A DNA stretch of 64,000 nucleotides, from NCBI RefSeq assembly GCF_002310375.3, contig NZ_CP023315.3:1240001-1304000 (forward strand). Direction: 5' to 3'. Numbering within the stretch: the stretch's first letter is position 1; each line of letters begins with the position of its first letter. The notes below the pieces were generated by a model. That model was given only the letters and a program-made list of their open reading frames with translations, was not told the origin of the DNA and did not search any database. The DNA comes from Caulobacter vibrioides (GTDB taxonomy: Bacteria > Pseudomonadota > Alphaproteobacteria > Caulobacterales > Caulobacteraceae). This document shows, in pieces, positions 52,455 through 60,899 of the stretch. A program made the position numbers and the translations under genes.

Positions 52455-52813
52455 CTTTTGCCCCCTCAACGTCGCATAGGCTCGCTGACACGATCATCAA
52501 CCGTGTCAGGCCGCCTCTTCGCCAGGCCGCCAGCCAGGCCCCTTCGATCAATGGAGGATTGGCGGATCCGAAAAAGCGGACCATCAGGCACCAGCGCCGC
52601 ACGCCACCCCCGAAGCGTGTTGCAATCGCCTGCGCAACTCTGGCGGCAATTCTAGCGCCGTCAAGTTCAAAGTAACGCTGTTCTTTGAGGTCGTGCTTTT
52701 ATGCCAGCTTAGCGGAGCATTGAGCGGGCCTGCTGCGCACGCCTAAACAGTGGCAGGCCAAGACGCTCGCATTTGGAATCGACGAACTCGGGCCGAACGG
52801 CCAAGCTTTATGG
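52455..52813. other. 359-bp region upstream of the protease operon
   Basis: I find no gene here. It should carry the leftward promoter of the protease operon, with a symmetric site at 52485-52509, and a rightward promoter for the DUF7662 gene. Short open frames exist but show no family features or ribosome sites. Part may be decayed element DNA. Confidence 0.45.
52485..52509. promoter_or_regulatory. Inverted repeat upstream of the protease operon
   Basis: CTGACACG (52485-52492) and its exact complement CGTGTCAG (52502-52509), 9-base spacer, 31 bases before the S1 protease ATG on the minus strand. Placement fits an operator for a dimeric regulator. Confidence 0.45.
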
Positions 52814-53062
52814 ATGGCCAAATACGATCCTTTGAACGGACATCTGCGGCGTCAGCGACTCGCCGAACTGGAGATGACCTTCGACGAGATCGAGCGCGTC
52901 TTAGGCGTTACGCTCCCCAAAAGCGCCGCGCGGCCGCAGTGGTGGGCAAACGTGGTCGACCCTGACACTACGCATGTCCAGCGCAAGGCGTGGCGCGAGG
53001 CTGGCTATGACGCGTTTCTTATCGTCGGCAAGAGCCGCGTTCGCTTCAAGCAGGTCAGATAG
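52814..53062 (+). CDS. DUF7662-like small protein
   Basis: 82 residues. The pattern 'YDPLNGHLRRQRLAELEMTFDEIERVLGVTLPKSAARPQWWANV' followed by 'HVQRKAWREAGYDAFLIVG' matches a small domain family (DUF7662) often found alone or fused in restriction-related and hypothetical proteins. Soluble. No clear ribosome site. Its 3' half lies antisense to the restriction-like remnant. Function unknown. Confidence 0.7.
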   Translation: MAKYDPLNGHLRRQRLAELEMTFDEIERVLGVTLPKSAARPQWWANVVDPDTTHVQRKAWREAGYDAFLIVGKSRVRFKQVR

Positions 53063-53380
53063 GGTCACCGTCGATGACGGCGCTTCTGGGTCAAAACGCG
53101 ACCCTAGAGCCGTCTCCATTTGGGGGCTAGCTTCTGACGCCCGACTCACTGATGCGAGAATAGGCGGCGCGATGCTCGAAAAGGCCAACGAGAGCATTAC
53201 AGCTGTCGACATCCATGTTGGCCAGATGATGCGCGCGGTTAGCAAGGCTAAAATCCGAAGCTGAGCGGAGAGGCGTTTGATATCGACGCTGCCCTTCCGG
53301 ATCTTCCCCTCATGTCGCAGGTAGAAGTCCAACGCGATCAGCGTTTCGTTCCGCGACCAGTTGGTTCTCTCCTCAGCCAT
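52901..53380 (-). pseudogene. Probable remnant of an HNH-type restriction endonuclease
   Basis: The first 45 residues, 'TNWSRNETLIALDFYLRHEGKIRKGSVDIKRLSAQL', match the N-terminus common to HNH-type (methyl-dependent) restriction enzymes. The rest of the 159-residue frame turns into a hydrophobic, family-less sequence and runs antisense to DUF7662, so the gene is probably frameshifted and truncated. A 9-bp inverted repeat lies 25 bases upstream. Low confidence that any full-length product is made. Confidence 0.4.
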
Positions 53381-53405
53381 CTGCTCGCCCCGGTCTCGAT
53401 GTGGT

Positions 53406-53432
53406 GTGCACTATAGCTTGGCCATAGTGCAC
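53406..53432. promoter_or_regulatory. Inverted repeat GTGCACTAT-N9-ATAGTGCAC
   Basis: Perfect 9-bp arms, 25 bases before the start of the restriction-like remnant on the minus strand. The position suits an operator, perhaps of a controller protein that is now lost. Confidence 0.5.
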
Positions 53433-53474
53433 GCCTAGGCTGAGAAGTTGATGCGCCGACGTCCAGAAGTGACT

Positions 53475-53507
53475 GTTTCTGGGGAATAACTGCGGAGTAT
53501 CTGGGGG
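53475..53507. repeat. Arm-type repeats at the right island end
   Basis: TGGGGA (53480-53485), TGCGGA (53491-53496) and TGGGGG (53502-53507) repeat every 11 bases, in phase with about one DNA turn. The 18-mer 53475-53492 is identical to 44732-44749 at the left end. Confidence 0.6.
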
Positions 53508-53571
53508 CAACCAAAATGGGCGAAGTTAGGGCGCTTAGGGTTTGGCGCTAACTAACTAATTGTATTTGGAA

Positions 53572-53623
53572 AAGAATGGTGGATGCGACAGGGATTGAAC
53601 CTGTGACCCCCTCGGTGTGAACG
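53572..53623. repeat. Right att repeat (3' half of intact tRNA-Val)
   Basis: 52 bases identical to 44611-44662; this copy is continuous with the 5' half of the tRNA and so keeps the gene intact. Confidence 0.93.
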
Positions 53624-53651
53624 AGGTGCTCTCCCGCTGAGCTACGCATCC
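53577..53651 (-). tRNA. tRNA-Val (CAC)
   Basis: A complete cloverleaf on the minus strand: acceptor GGATGCG with CGCATCC, anticodon stem CCTCG/CGAGG around TTCACAC giving anticodon CAC, T-loop TTCAATC, and encoded CCA. It is the integration target of the island, which entered from its 3' side. Confidence 0.95.
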
Positions 53652-53697
53652 GCCGTGTGGAGGGCCCCGAAGGGACCGATCCGCGAGAGGAGGGGGC

Positions 53698-54411
53698 CTA
53701 TAGCCCGGTGTTCGGCGCGGGGCAAGAGGCCAAAAGCGTGATGCACGCCTTGGGCACGTCCAAAAAGCTGTGGATGACCAGATCCGCGCCCAGGGTCTCG
53801 ACCGGATCCTCGGTGTAGCCGAACGAGACCAGCACGCCTGGAACGCCCGCGTTGCGGGCCCCGAGCGCGTCATTGATGCTGTCACCGATCATCACGGCGC
53901 GGGTCACGTCTCCGCCCACGGCCGCGACGGCGGCGGCGACGTGGCGGCCGTCCGGCTTGGCGGCGGGTGCGAGATCTGCGCCGATCACCGCTTCGAAGAA
54001 CGGCGAGAGCGCCACGGCGTCGAGCAGCGCTGTCGACAGGTTGGTCAGCTTGTTGGTGCAGACCACAAGCTTGGCCCCGGCCGCCTTGAGGTCGCTCAGG
54101 ACCTCGACCACGCCGGGAAACGGCGCGCTCTCGTCGGCGATGCGGGCGAGGTAGACCTCGATGAACCGCTGGACGAGGGCGGGCGCCTGCTCGGCGTCGA
54201 GCGGCGCCCCGGCGGCGGCGAAGCCACGCTCCAGGAGGGCCCGCGCGCCTCGGCCCACCATCAGGCGCACATCGTCGAAGGGCAGGGGCGGCAGCGATTC
54301 TTGGGCCAGGATGATGTTCAGCGCGCCCACCAGATCGGGCGCGGTGTCGACGAGGGTGCCGTCCAGGTCGAAGGCGATGGTCGCCCCGTTCAGGTCATCA
54401 AGCGTGCTCAT
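53698..54411 (-). CDS. gph: Phosphoglycolate phosphatase
   Basis: 237 residues of the HAD superfamily: '[18 protein letters not shown]' (nucleophile Asp), '[11 protein letters not shown]' (motif II) and '[24 protein letters not shown]' (motifs III/IV), as in Gph. It removes phosphoglycolate from DNA repair or oxygenation. The start at 54411 gives the typical N-terminus; an upstream in-frame extension runs into the glmU promoter region. It is divergent from glmU, 69 bases apart. Confidence 0.9.
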   Translation of the reverse strand: MSTLDDLNGATIAFDLDGTLVDTAPDLVGALNIILAQESLPPLPFDDVRLMVGRGARALLERGFAAAGAPLDAEQAPALVQRFIEVYLARIADESAPFPGVVEVLSDLKAAGAKLVVCTNKLTNLSTALLDAVALSPFFEAVIGADLAPAAKPDGRHVAAAVAAVGGDVTRAVMIGDSINDALGARNAGVPGVLVSFGYTEDPVETLGADLVIHSFLDVPKACITLLASCPAPNTGL

Positions 54412-54480
54412 GGGTCTGGCCTTTCGGCCAATTGCACGGCTAATGCAACTTTGGTTCGCCTCCAGGGAGTCGCCGGGACC

Positions 54481-55869
54481 ATGACCGAGTCCGTTTCCAA
54501 GCCCGTTCGTCCGCGCGCCGCCGTGATCCTGGCCGCCGGGCAGGGCACGCGGATGAAGTCGCCAACGCCCAAGGTGCTGCACCGACTAGCCGGCCGCAAC
54601 TTGCTCGACCACGCCATCGACGCCGCCGAAGGGCTGGGCTGCGAGCGCATCATCGTCGTGGTGGGCGCCCACAGCCCGCAGGTCGGTGAGAGCGCCCGCA
54701 AACGTCTGGGCCCCGACGCCACCGTGATCCAGGATCCGCCGCTGGGCACCGGACATGCGGTTCTGGCGGCGAAAGACGCCCTGGCGGACTTCCATGGCGA
54801 CGTCGTCGTCACCTACGCCGACTGCCCGCTGACGACCGCCCCGGTGATCGCGCCGCTGTTCGACCTGATCACCCACGGCGCCCACGTGGCGGTGCTGGGC
54901 TTCGAGTCGCAGAACCCGACCGGCTATGGCCGCCTCATCCTGGCGCCGGGCCATGTGCTGCTGCGCATCGTCGAGGAAAAGGAAGCTGATCTGGCGACCA
55001 AGCAGGTCAAGCACTGCAATTCCGGCGTGCTGGCCGCTGACCGCGCGGTTCTCTTCGACCTGCTGGCCAATGTCCGCAACGACAACGCCAAGGGCGAGTA
55101 CTATCTGACCGACGTCGTGGGCCTGGCGCATGAGCGTCACCTGTCGACCCGCGCGGCCTTCGCCCCTGAAGCGTCGGTACAGGGGGTCAACGCCCAGGCC
55201 GAGCTCGCCGCCGCCGAGGCCGTGTGGCAGCAGAATCGTCGCAAGGCGCTGATGATCGAGGGGGTCACCATGCCCGCTCCGGACACCGTCCATCTGGCCT
55301 GGGACACCCAGATCGCCGGCGGCGCGGTGGTCGAACAGTTCGTGGTGTTCGGCCCGGGCGTCAGCGTCGCCAGCGGCGCCGTGATCAAGGCCTTCAGCCA
55401 TCTGGAAGGCGCGGTGGTGGGCGAGGGGGCCCTGATCGGACCCTATGCCCGTCTGCGGTCCGGCGCCGAGATCGGCCCAGAGGCGCACATCGGCAACTTC
55501 GTCGAGGTCAAGAAGGTCAAGGTCGGCGCGGGCGCCAAGGCCAACCATCTCAGCTATCTGGGCGACGGCTCGGTCGGCGAGAAGGCCAATATCGGCGCCG
55601 GTACGATCTTCTGTAACTACGACGGCTTCGAGAAGTTCGAGACCCATGTGGGCAAGGGCGCGTTCATCGGCTCCAACAGCGCCCTGGTCGCGCCCGTGCG
55701 CGTCGGCGACGGCGCGATGACAGGCTCAGGGTCGGTGATCACCAAGGATGTCGAGGACGGCGCTTTGGCGCTGTCGCGCGCTGACCAGAAGACTAAGGCC
55801 GGTTGGGCCACCAAGTTCCGGGCGATCAAGCAGGCCCAGAAGGACAAGAAGAAGGACAAGAAGGCATGA
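54481..55869 (+). CDS. glmU: Bifunctional GlmU (GlcN-1-P acetyltransferase / UDP-GlcNAc pyrophosphorylase)
   Basis: 462 residues. The N-terminal uridylyltransferase part has '[23 protein letters not shown]' and '[11 protein letters not shown]'. The C-terminal left-handed beta-helix has hexapeptide repeats from about residue 265 and acetyltransferase blocks '[25 protein letters not shown]' and '[15 protein letters not shown]'. It makes UDP-GlcNAc, the substrate of MurA. The lysine-rich C-terminus ends in an ATGA overlap with rpiA. Confidence 0.96.
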   Translation: MTESVSKPVRPRAAVILAAGQGTRMKSPTPKVLHRLAGRNLLDHAIDAAEGLGCERIIVVVGAHSPQVGESARKRLGPDATVIQDPPLGTGHAVLAAKDALADFHGDVVVTYADCPLTTAPVIAPLFDLITHGAHVAVLGFESQNPTGYGRLILAPGHVLLRIVEEKEADLATKQVKHCNSGVLAADRAVLFDLLANVRNDNAKGEYYLTDVVGLAHERHLSTRAAFAPEASVQGVNAQAELAAAEAVWQQNRRKALMIEGVTMPAPDTVHLAWDTQIAGGAVVEQFVVFGPGVSVASGAVIKAFSHLEGAVVGEGALIGPYARLRSGAEIGPEAHIGNFVEVKKVKVGAGAKANHLSYLGDGSVGEKANIGAGTIFCNYDGFEKFETHVGKGAFIGSNSALVAPVRVGDGAMTGSGSVITKDVEDGALALSRADQKTKAGWATKFRAIKQAQKDKKKDKKA

Positions 55870-56549
55870 GCGCCGACGACCAGAAGCGCATTTCGGGCGA
55901 AGCCGCCGCCGAGCTTGTCGAGAACGGCATGGTGGTCGGTCTGGGCACCGGCTCCACGGCCGCCTGGTTCGTCAAGGCGCTGGCCGCGCGGAGCCTGAAA
56001 GACATTCGCGGCGTGCCGACCTCGGACGCCACCGCCGCCCTGGCCCGTGAGCTGGGCATCCCGCTGGCGGCGCTGGACGATGTGAAGACCGTCGACCTGA
56101 CCGTGGACGGCGCCGACGAGATCGGCCCGGGGCTGTCGCTGATCAAGGGCGGCGGCGCGGCGCTGCTGCGCGAGAAGCTGGTCTGGGAAGCGTCGACCCG
56201 CTGTGTCGTCATCGCTGACGCCGCCAAGCGTGTGGCGGCTCTGGGCAAGTTCCCGCTGCCCATCGAGGTGGTGCGCTTTGGTCACGTCCACACCGGCCAT
56301 CGCCTCGCCGATATCGCCGCCGAGTTCGACCTGCCGCCCCCGCGCCTGCGCACGGCCGAGCGTGGCATGGTGGTCACCGACGGCGGCAATCTGATCTACG
56401 ACATGGCCTCGGGAAAGATCGACGATCCCACCGCTCTGGCTGCGGCGCTGAAAAGCGTGACCGGCGTTGTCGATCATGGCCTGTTCCTCGACCTCGCCGA
56501 CGAGGCCCTCGTGGGCACGGACGAGGGCGTGGTGCGCCTGCAGCCCTGA
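55866..56549 (+). CDS. rpiA: Ribose-5-phosphate isomerase A
   Basis: 227 residues with '[17 protein letters not shown]', '[26 protein letters not shown]' (catalytic Asp, Glu and Lys) and the C-terminal '[18 protein letters not shown]'. It interconverts ribose-5-P and ribulose-5-P in the pentose-phosphate pathway. Its start overlaps the glmU stop by ATGA. Confidence 0.95.
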   Translation: MSADDQKRISGEAAAELVENGMVVGLGTGSTAAWFVKALAARSLKDIRGVPTSDATAALARELGIPLAALDDVKTVDLTVDGADEIGPGLSLIKGGGAALLREKLVWEASTRCVVIADAAKRVAALGKFPLPIEVVRFGHVHTGHRLADIAAEFDLPPPRLRTAERGMVVTDGGNLIYDMASGKIDDPTALAAALKSVTGVVDHGLFLDLADEALVGTDEGVVRLQP

Positions 56550-56588
56550 CGTCCTACATAAGCCGACCCGTTTCGCTTCCGGAGGCCG

Positions 56589-57992
56589 ATGATGGCTGAC
56601 TACGACTTTGATCTCTTCGTCATCGGCGCGGGCTCCGGCGGCGTGCGGGCCGCGCGTCTCGCCGCGCTCAGCGGCGCCAAGGTGGCTGTGGCCGAGGAGT
56701 ATCGGGTCGGCGGCACGTGCGTGGTGCGCGGCTGCGTGCCCAAGAAGTTCATGGTCTACGCCAGCGAGGTCACAAGCCAGCTGAAGACGGCCAAGGGCTA
56801 TGGCTGGACGATCGACGACGCCCGCTTCGACTGGAAGACCTTCCTGCACGAAAAGGACGTCGAGATCGCGCGTCTGTCGGGCATCTACGTCACCAATCTC
56901 CAGAAGGCCGGCGCGCACCTGCTGCACGGTCGCGCCCAGATCGTCGACGCCCACACCGTGGAAGTCCTGCCCAAGGACGGCAGCGACGACGCCGGAACCT
57001 ACACCGCCCGCAAGATCCTGGTGGCCACCGGCGGACGGCCTGTGCGTCCGGTGTTCCCGGGGGCGGAACTGGGGATCACCTCGGACGAGGCGTTCCATCT
57101 GCCGACCCTGCCCAAGAGCGTGCTGGTTGTCGGCGGCGGCTATATCGCCGTCGAGTTCGCCGGCATCTATGCGGGCCTCGGCGTCCAGACGACGCTGCTC
57201 TATCGCGGGGCCAACATCCTGCGCGGCTTCGACGACGATGTGCGCATGCACCTGGCCGACGAGCTTGAAAAGCGCGGGATCAAGGTGGTGCTGGGCTGCT
57301 CGCACAAGAGCATCGAGAAGATGGAAGACGGCCGGCTGCTGAGCACGCTGAGCAACGATCTGACCTTCGAGACCGAGGCGGTGATGTTCGCCACCGGTCG
57401 CGAGCCCTATGTCCAGGGACTGGGCCTGGAGAAGCCCGGCGTGAAGCTGAATGACAAGGGCGCGATCGCGGTCGACAAGTTCTCCAAGACCAATGTCGAG
57501 AGCATCTGGGCTGTCGGCGACGTCACCGACCGGATCAACCTGACGCCGGTGGCGATCCGCGAGGGCGCGGCCTTCGCCCAGACCGAGTTCTACGGCAACC
57601 CGACGACCTTTGATCACGACCTGGTCGCCTCGGCGGTGTTCTCGCAGCCGCCCGTCGGCGCTGTGGGCATGAGCGAGGCCGAGGCCCGCCAGGCGTTCGG
57701 CAAGGTCGACATCTATCGCTCGATCTTCCGGCCCATGAAGGTCACCTTCTATGGCGGCCAGGAGCGGTGCCTGATCAAGTTGGTGGTCAAGCAGGACGAT
57801 GAGCGCGTTGTCGGCGTCCATGTGGTTGGTCCTGACTCGCCCGAGATCATCCAGATGGCCGCGATCGCGGTGAAGATGGGCGTGACCAAGCCGCAGTGGG
57901 ATTCCACCTGCGCCGTTCACCCGACCCTCGCCGAGGAGCTGGTGACGATGCGCGAGAAGTATGTGCCGGCCGACGTCGGCGGGGTGGGATGA
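56589..57992 (+). CDS. gor: Glutathione-disulfide reductase
   Basis: 467 residues: FAD motif 'DLFVIGAGSGGVRAARLAA', redox-active disulphide 'GGTCVVRGCVPKK', NADP-binding 'VLVVGGGYIAVEFAGIYAGLG' and the C-terminal His-Glu pair in 'HPTLAEELVTM'. It regenerates glutathione in the cytoplasm, in line with the GST genes nearby. ATG codons at 56589 and 56592 both follow GGAGGC. Its stop overlaps the next gene (ATGA). Confidence 0.95.
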   Translation: MMADYDFDLFVIGAGSGGVRAARLAALSGAKVAVAEEYRVGGTCVVRGCVPKKFMVYASEVTSQLKTAKGYGWTIDDARFDWKTFLHEKDVEIARLSGIYVTNLQKAGAHLLHGRAQIVDAHTVEVLPKDGSDDAGTYTARKILVATGGRPVRPVFPGAELGITSDEAFHLPTLPKSVLVVGGGYIAVEFAGIYAGLGVQTTLLYRGANILRGFDDDVRMHLADELEKRGIKVVLGCSHKSIEKMEDGRLLSTLSNDLTFETEAVMFATGREPYVQGLGLEKPGVKLNDKGAIAVDKFSKTNVESIWAVGDVTDRINLTPVAIREGAAFAQTEFYGNPTTFDHDLVASAVFSQPPVGAVGMSEAEARQAFGKVDIYRSIFRPMKVTFYGGQERCLIKLVVKQDDERVVGVHVVGPDSPEIIQMAAIAVKMGVTKPQWDSTCAVHPTLAEELVTMREKYVPADVGGVG

Positions 57993-59212
57993 TCCAGGCG
58001 ACCGCTCCGGAGCGCCGGACCCGGTGGCTGGGCGCGCTCGCCGTCTTCGCGATGGTGATGACGCCGCTCGTCGGCTATCTGATCCCGCTCTGGTATGCGG
58101 CGGTGCTGAGCTTGGTTGGTCTTCTGGCCGCGCCGACCCTGGTGCGCTCGCGAGCCCCGCTGTTGCCCGTTGTGGCGCTCGTGATCTTGGTGGGCTGGGC
58201 GCTCATCAGTCTGAACTGGAGCCCCGCCGCCCCGCATCTGGATGATCTCACGCGCGACAAGGACCTTGAGAAATTCACCGCGCTGAAACTCGTCCTGCAA
58301 CTGGCGCTCTACGGCGCGGCGGTCGCGGGGCTGGCGCAGATGTCCCGCGGCTCGGCGCGTCTGGCGGGCAGGGTGATGCTGGTCGGCGTGGTCCTTCTGG
58401 CCCTGATCACCTTCGCCGACGGTGTCCTCAAGGCGGCGATCTATCAGGTTCTGCACAATCTGACCGAGGAGCCCATCCGTCCCGATCTGGCGATGGTGAA
58501 GGTGTCCATGGCGACCTATCCGGCGATCCTGCTTTTCTGGCCGTGTGTCAGGATCCTGGACGCCTGGAACTTTCGGGGGCGCAATATCGCGATCGCCTTG
58601 ATCGCCGTCTGCATCGCGTCAGGCGCGCACCTCACCGGCGCCGATGCGCCGATCGCGGCGCTGATCCTTGGCGGCGTGGCCTGGCTGGGAACACGGGTCA
58701 TCGGCAAGCCGTTTGTCCGTGGACTGATCCCCGCCGTATCGGCCCTCTTCATCTTCGCGCCGCTGGTGGTGCTCTGGGGCGTGCGCTCGGGTCTCTTCGC
58801 TTGGCTGCATGTCATCGCGCCGCCGTCTTGGGATCATCGCCTGAACATCTGGGCCTTCACCGGCAATCAGATCGTCGAGCACGCGCTTCGGGGCTGGGGG
58901 ATGGACGCCAGCCGCACGTTCGGACCGGCCATCCCGCTGCACACCCACAACGCCGCCCTGCAGCTCTGGCTGGAGTTGGGGTCCATGGGGGCGGCCATGG
59001 CGGCGGCGTTCTTTGCTTGGGTCCTCTACCGCATCGTCGCCTGGACGGGCGAAAGCCGGCGCGACGGCGCCATGGCGGCGGCGGTGACGGTTTCCTATCT
59101 GGTGATCGGCGGGCTCAGCTTCGGCGTCTGGCAGGAGTGGTGGCTCGCGCTCGGCGCGCTGGCGGCCATCGCCTGTGGGGTGGCGCAAAAATCCAGCGCG
59201 CTCAGGGCCTAG
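57989..59212 (+). CDS. O-antigen ligase-like (Wzy_C) membrane protein
   Basis: 407 residues with about ten membrane spans and one long loop. The Wzy/WaaL family block is 'DHRLNIWAFTGNQIVEHALRGWGMDASR', then 'HTHNAALQLWLELGSMGAAMA', with the conserved Arg and His. Such proteins ligate or polymerise surface glycans in the periplasm (O-antigen, capsule or holdfast). It is translationally coupled to gor by ATGA, an unusual partner. Which glycan it acts on cannot be told. Confidence 0.85.
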   Translation: MIQATAPERRTRWLGALAVFAMVMTPLVGYLIPLWYAAVLSLVGLLAAPTLVRSRAPLLPVVALVILVGWALISLNWSPAAPHLDDLTRDKDLEKFTALKLVLQLALYGAAVAGLAQMSRGSARLAGRVMLVGVVLLALITFADGVLKAAIYQVLHNLTEEPIRPDLAMVKVSMATYPAILLFWPCVRILDAWNFRGRNIAIALIAVCIASGAHLTGADAPIAALILGGVAWLGTRVIGKPFVRGLIPAVSALFIFAPLVVLWGVRSGLFAWLHVIAPPSWDHRLNIWAFTGNQIVEHALRGWGMDASRTFGPAIPLHTHNAALQLWLELGSMGAAMAAAFFAWVLYRIVAWTGESRRDGAMAAAVTVSYLVIGGLSFGVWQEWWLALGALAAIACGVAQKSSALRA

Positions 59213-59325
59213 CGCGACAACGAATGTTCCCTCCGGAGGAGGTCAAAGGCCTCTTGCCGCATGATTTTGCCTTTTCCTTCCATTTGCGGTATCTACCGCG
59301 CCCTTTGTAGTGATCGAGCCTCGAC

Positions 59326-60705
59326 ATGACCGCCCGTTGGACCCCCGCCGCCTGGAGAGCCAAGCCCGCAAAGCACCTGCCCACCGACTATCCGGACATG
59401 GGCGCGGTCGAGCGGGTGGAGCAGACGCTGCGTCAAATGCCGCCCCTGGTCTTCGCCGGCGAGGCCCGCCGCCTGAAGAGCCAACTGGGTGAGGTGGCCG
59501 AGGGCCGGGCGTTCCTGTTGCAGGGCGGCGATTGCGCCGAGAGCTTCAAGGAATTTCACGCCGACAATATCCGGGACACCTTCCGCCTGATCCTGCAGAT
59601 GGCGGTGGTGCTGACCTTCGCCGGCGGCAAGCCCGTGGTGAAGGTGGGCCGCATCGCCGGCCAGTTCGCCAAGCCGCGTTCGGAGCCGACCGAGGTTCAG
59701 GGCGACGTGACCCTGCCGTCCTATCGCGGCGACATCATCAACGGCATGGACTTCAACGAGGCCGAGCGGGTTCCGGATCCGGATCGCCTGCTGAAGGCCT
59801 ATGGCCAGTCGGCCGCCACGCTGAACCTGCTGCGCGCCTTCGCCAGCGGCGGCTACGCCGACCTCTACAACATCCACCGCTGGACCCTGGGCTTCGTCGG
59901 CGACAGCCCGCAGGGCGCGCGCTACCGCGAGCTGTCGGAGAAGATCAGCGAAGCGCTGACCTTCATGGCGGCGGTCGGGGTCACGCCCGACACCCAGCCG
60001 GACCTGCGTCGCGTCGAGTTCTTCACCAGCCACGAGGCCCTGCTGCTGGGCTTCGAGGAAGCCATGACCCGCGTCGATAGCACCTCGGGCGACTGGTACG
60101 ACACCAGCGCCCACCTGCTGTGGATCGGCGAGCGCACTCGCCAGCTGGATGGCGCCCACGTCGAGTTCATGCGCGGCGTGAAGAACCCGATCGGCCTGAA
60201 GTGCGGTCCGACGATGGAGGGCGATGATCTGCTGCGCCTGATCGACGTCTTGAACCCGCATAACGAGCCGGGCCGCCTGACCCTTTACGGCCGCTTCGGC
60301 TCCGACAAGATCGCCGATCGCCTGCCGCGCCTGATGAGGGCGACCAAGTCGGCGGGGCGCTCTGTGGTCTGGGCCACCGACCCGATGCACGGCAACACGC
60401 TGAAGGCCTCGACCGGCTACAAGACCCGCCCGTTCGATCGGATTCTGTCCGAGGTGAAGAGCTTCGTCGAGATCGCCCAGGCCGAAGGCGTCCACCCCGG
60501 CGGCGTCCACCTGGAGATGACGGGCCAGAACGTCACCGAATGCCTCGGCGGCGCTCGCGCGGTCTCCGAGACGGAACTCGCCGATCGCTACCACACGCAC
60601 TGCGACCCCCGCCTGAACGGCGAGCAGGCGCTGGAGCTGGCCTTCCTGGTGGCTGAGAAGCTCAAGGCGGCCCGCGACGACCAGCGTCGTCTCGCCGCTG
60701 GCTGA
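59326..60705 (+). CDS. Class II 3-deoxy-7-phosphoheptulonate (DAHP) synthase
   Basis: 459 residues of the plant-like class II type: '[26 protein letters not shown]', '[18 protein letters not shown]', '[15 protein letters not shown]', 'GIKCGP'-like 'GLKCGPTM' and '[14 protein letters not shown]'. It joins PEP and erythrose-4-P, the first step of aromatic amino-acid synthesis. Monocistronic by spacing (113 and 194 bases to its neighbours). Confidence 0.95.
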   Translation: MTARWTPAAWRAKPAKHLPTDYPDMGAVERVEQTLRQMPPLVFAGEARRLKSQLGEVAEGRAFLLQGGDCAESFKEFHADNIRDTFRLILQMAVVLTFAGGKPVVKVGRIAGQFAKPRSEPTEVQGDVTLPSYRGDIINGMDFNEAERVPDPDRLLKAYGQSAATLNLLRAFASGGYADLYNIHRWTLGFVGDSPQGARYRELSEKISEALTFMAAVGVTPDTQPDLRRVEFFTSHEALLLGFEEAMTRVDSTSGDWYDTSAHLLWIGERTRQLDGAHVEFMRGVKNPIGLKCGPTMEGDDLLRLIDVLNPHNEPGRLTLYGRFGSDKIADRLPRLMRATKSAGRSVVWATDPMHGNTLKASTGYKTRPFDRILSEVKSFVEIAQAEGVHPGGVHLEMTGQNVTECLGGARAVSETELADRYHTHCDPRLNGEQALELAFLVAEKLKAARDDQRRLAAG

Positions 60706-60899
60706 AACGATCCCTCGGCGGACGCGCGCAAGGCCCGTTCGCCGAGGTTAGCGCCGCTCGACCAGGGCGCCGTAGCGTAAGCTAAGGCGAGGCCGTCCGA
60801 GCGCATTCTTCCGAGAACATTGATAGGTTTGCATTGCAACACGCGGCGTCTTGACCGGTCGCGCGGTGCTCTCCAATGGTTGCTCCAAGGGAGAGACGA

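Larger units (their letters stand above)
44611..53623. mobile_element. Genomic island integrated in tRNA-Val(CAC)
   Basis: About 9 kb bounded by 52-bp perfect direct repeats (44611-44662 and 53572-53623). The right copy is the 3' half of the intact tRNA-Val; the left copy is the displaced 3' half. This is the standard outcome of tyrosine-recombinase integration. Both ends carry TGGGGA repeats at 11-bp spacing, like integrase arm sites. No integrase is recognisable inside. Cargo: two Xis-like genes, a TIR gene, a truncated RepB-like gene, DUF3768, a secreted protease operon, DUF7662 and a restriction-like remnant. Confidence 0.88.

Noticed and set aside
44611..53623. CRISPR array or cas genes in the island
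   Set aside because: No regularly spaced direct repeats of 25-40 bases and no Cas-like proteins were seen.
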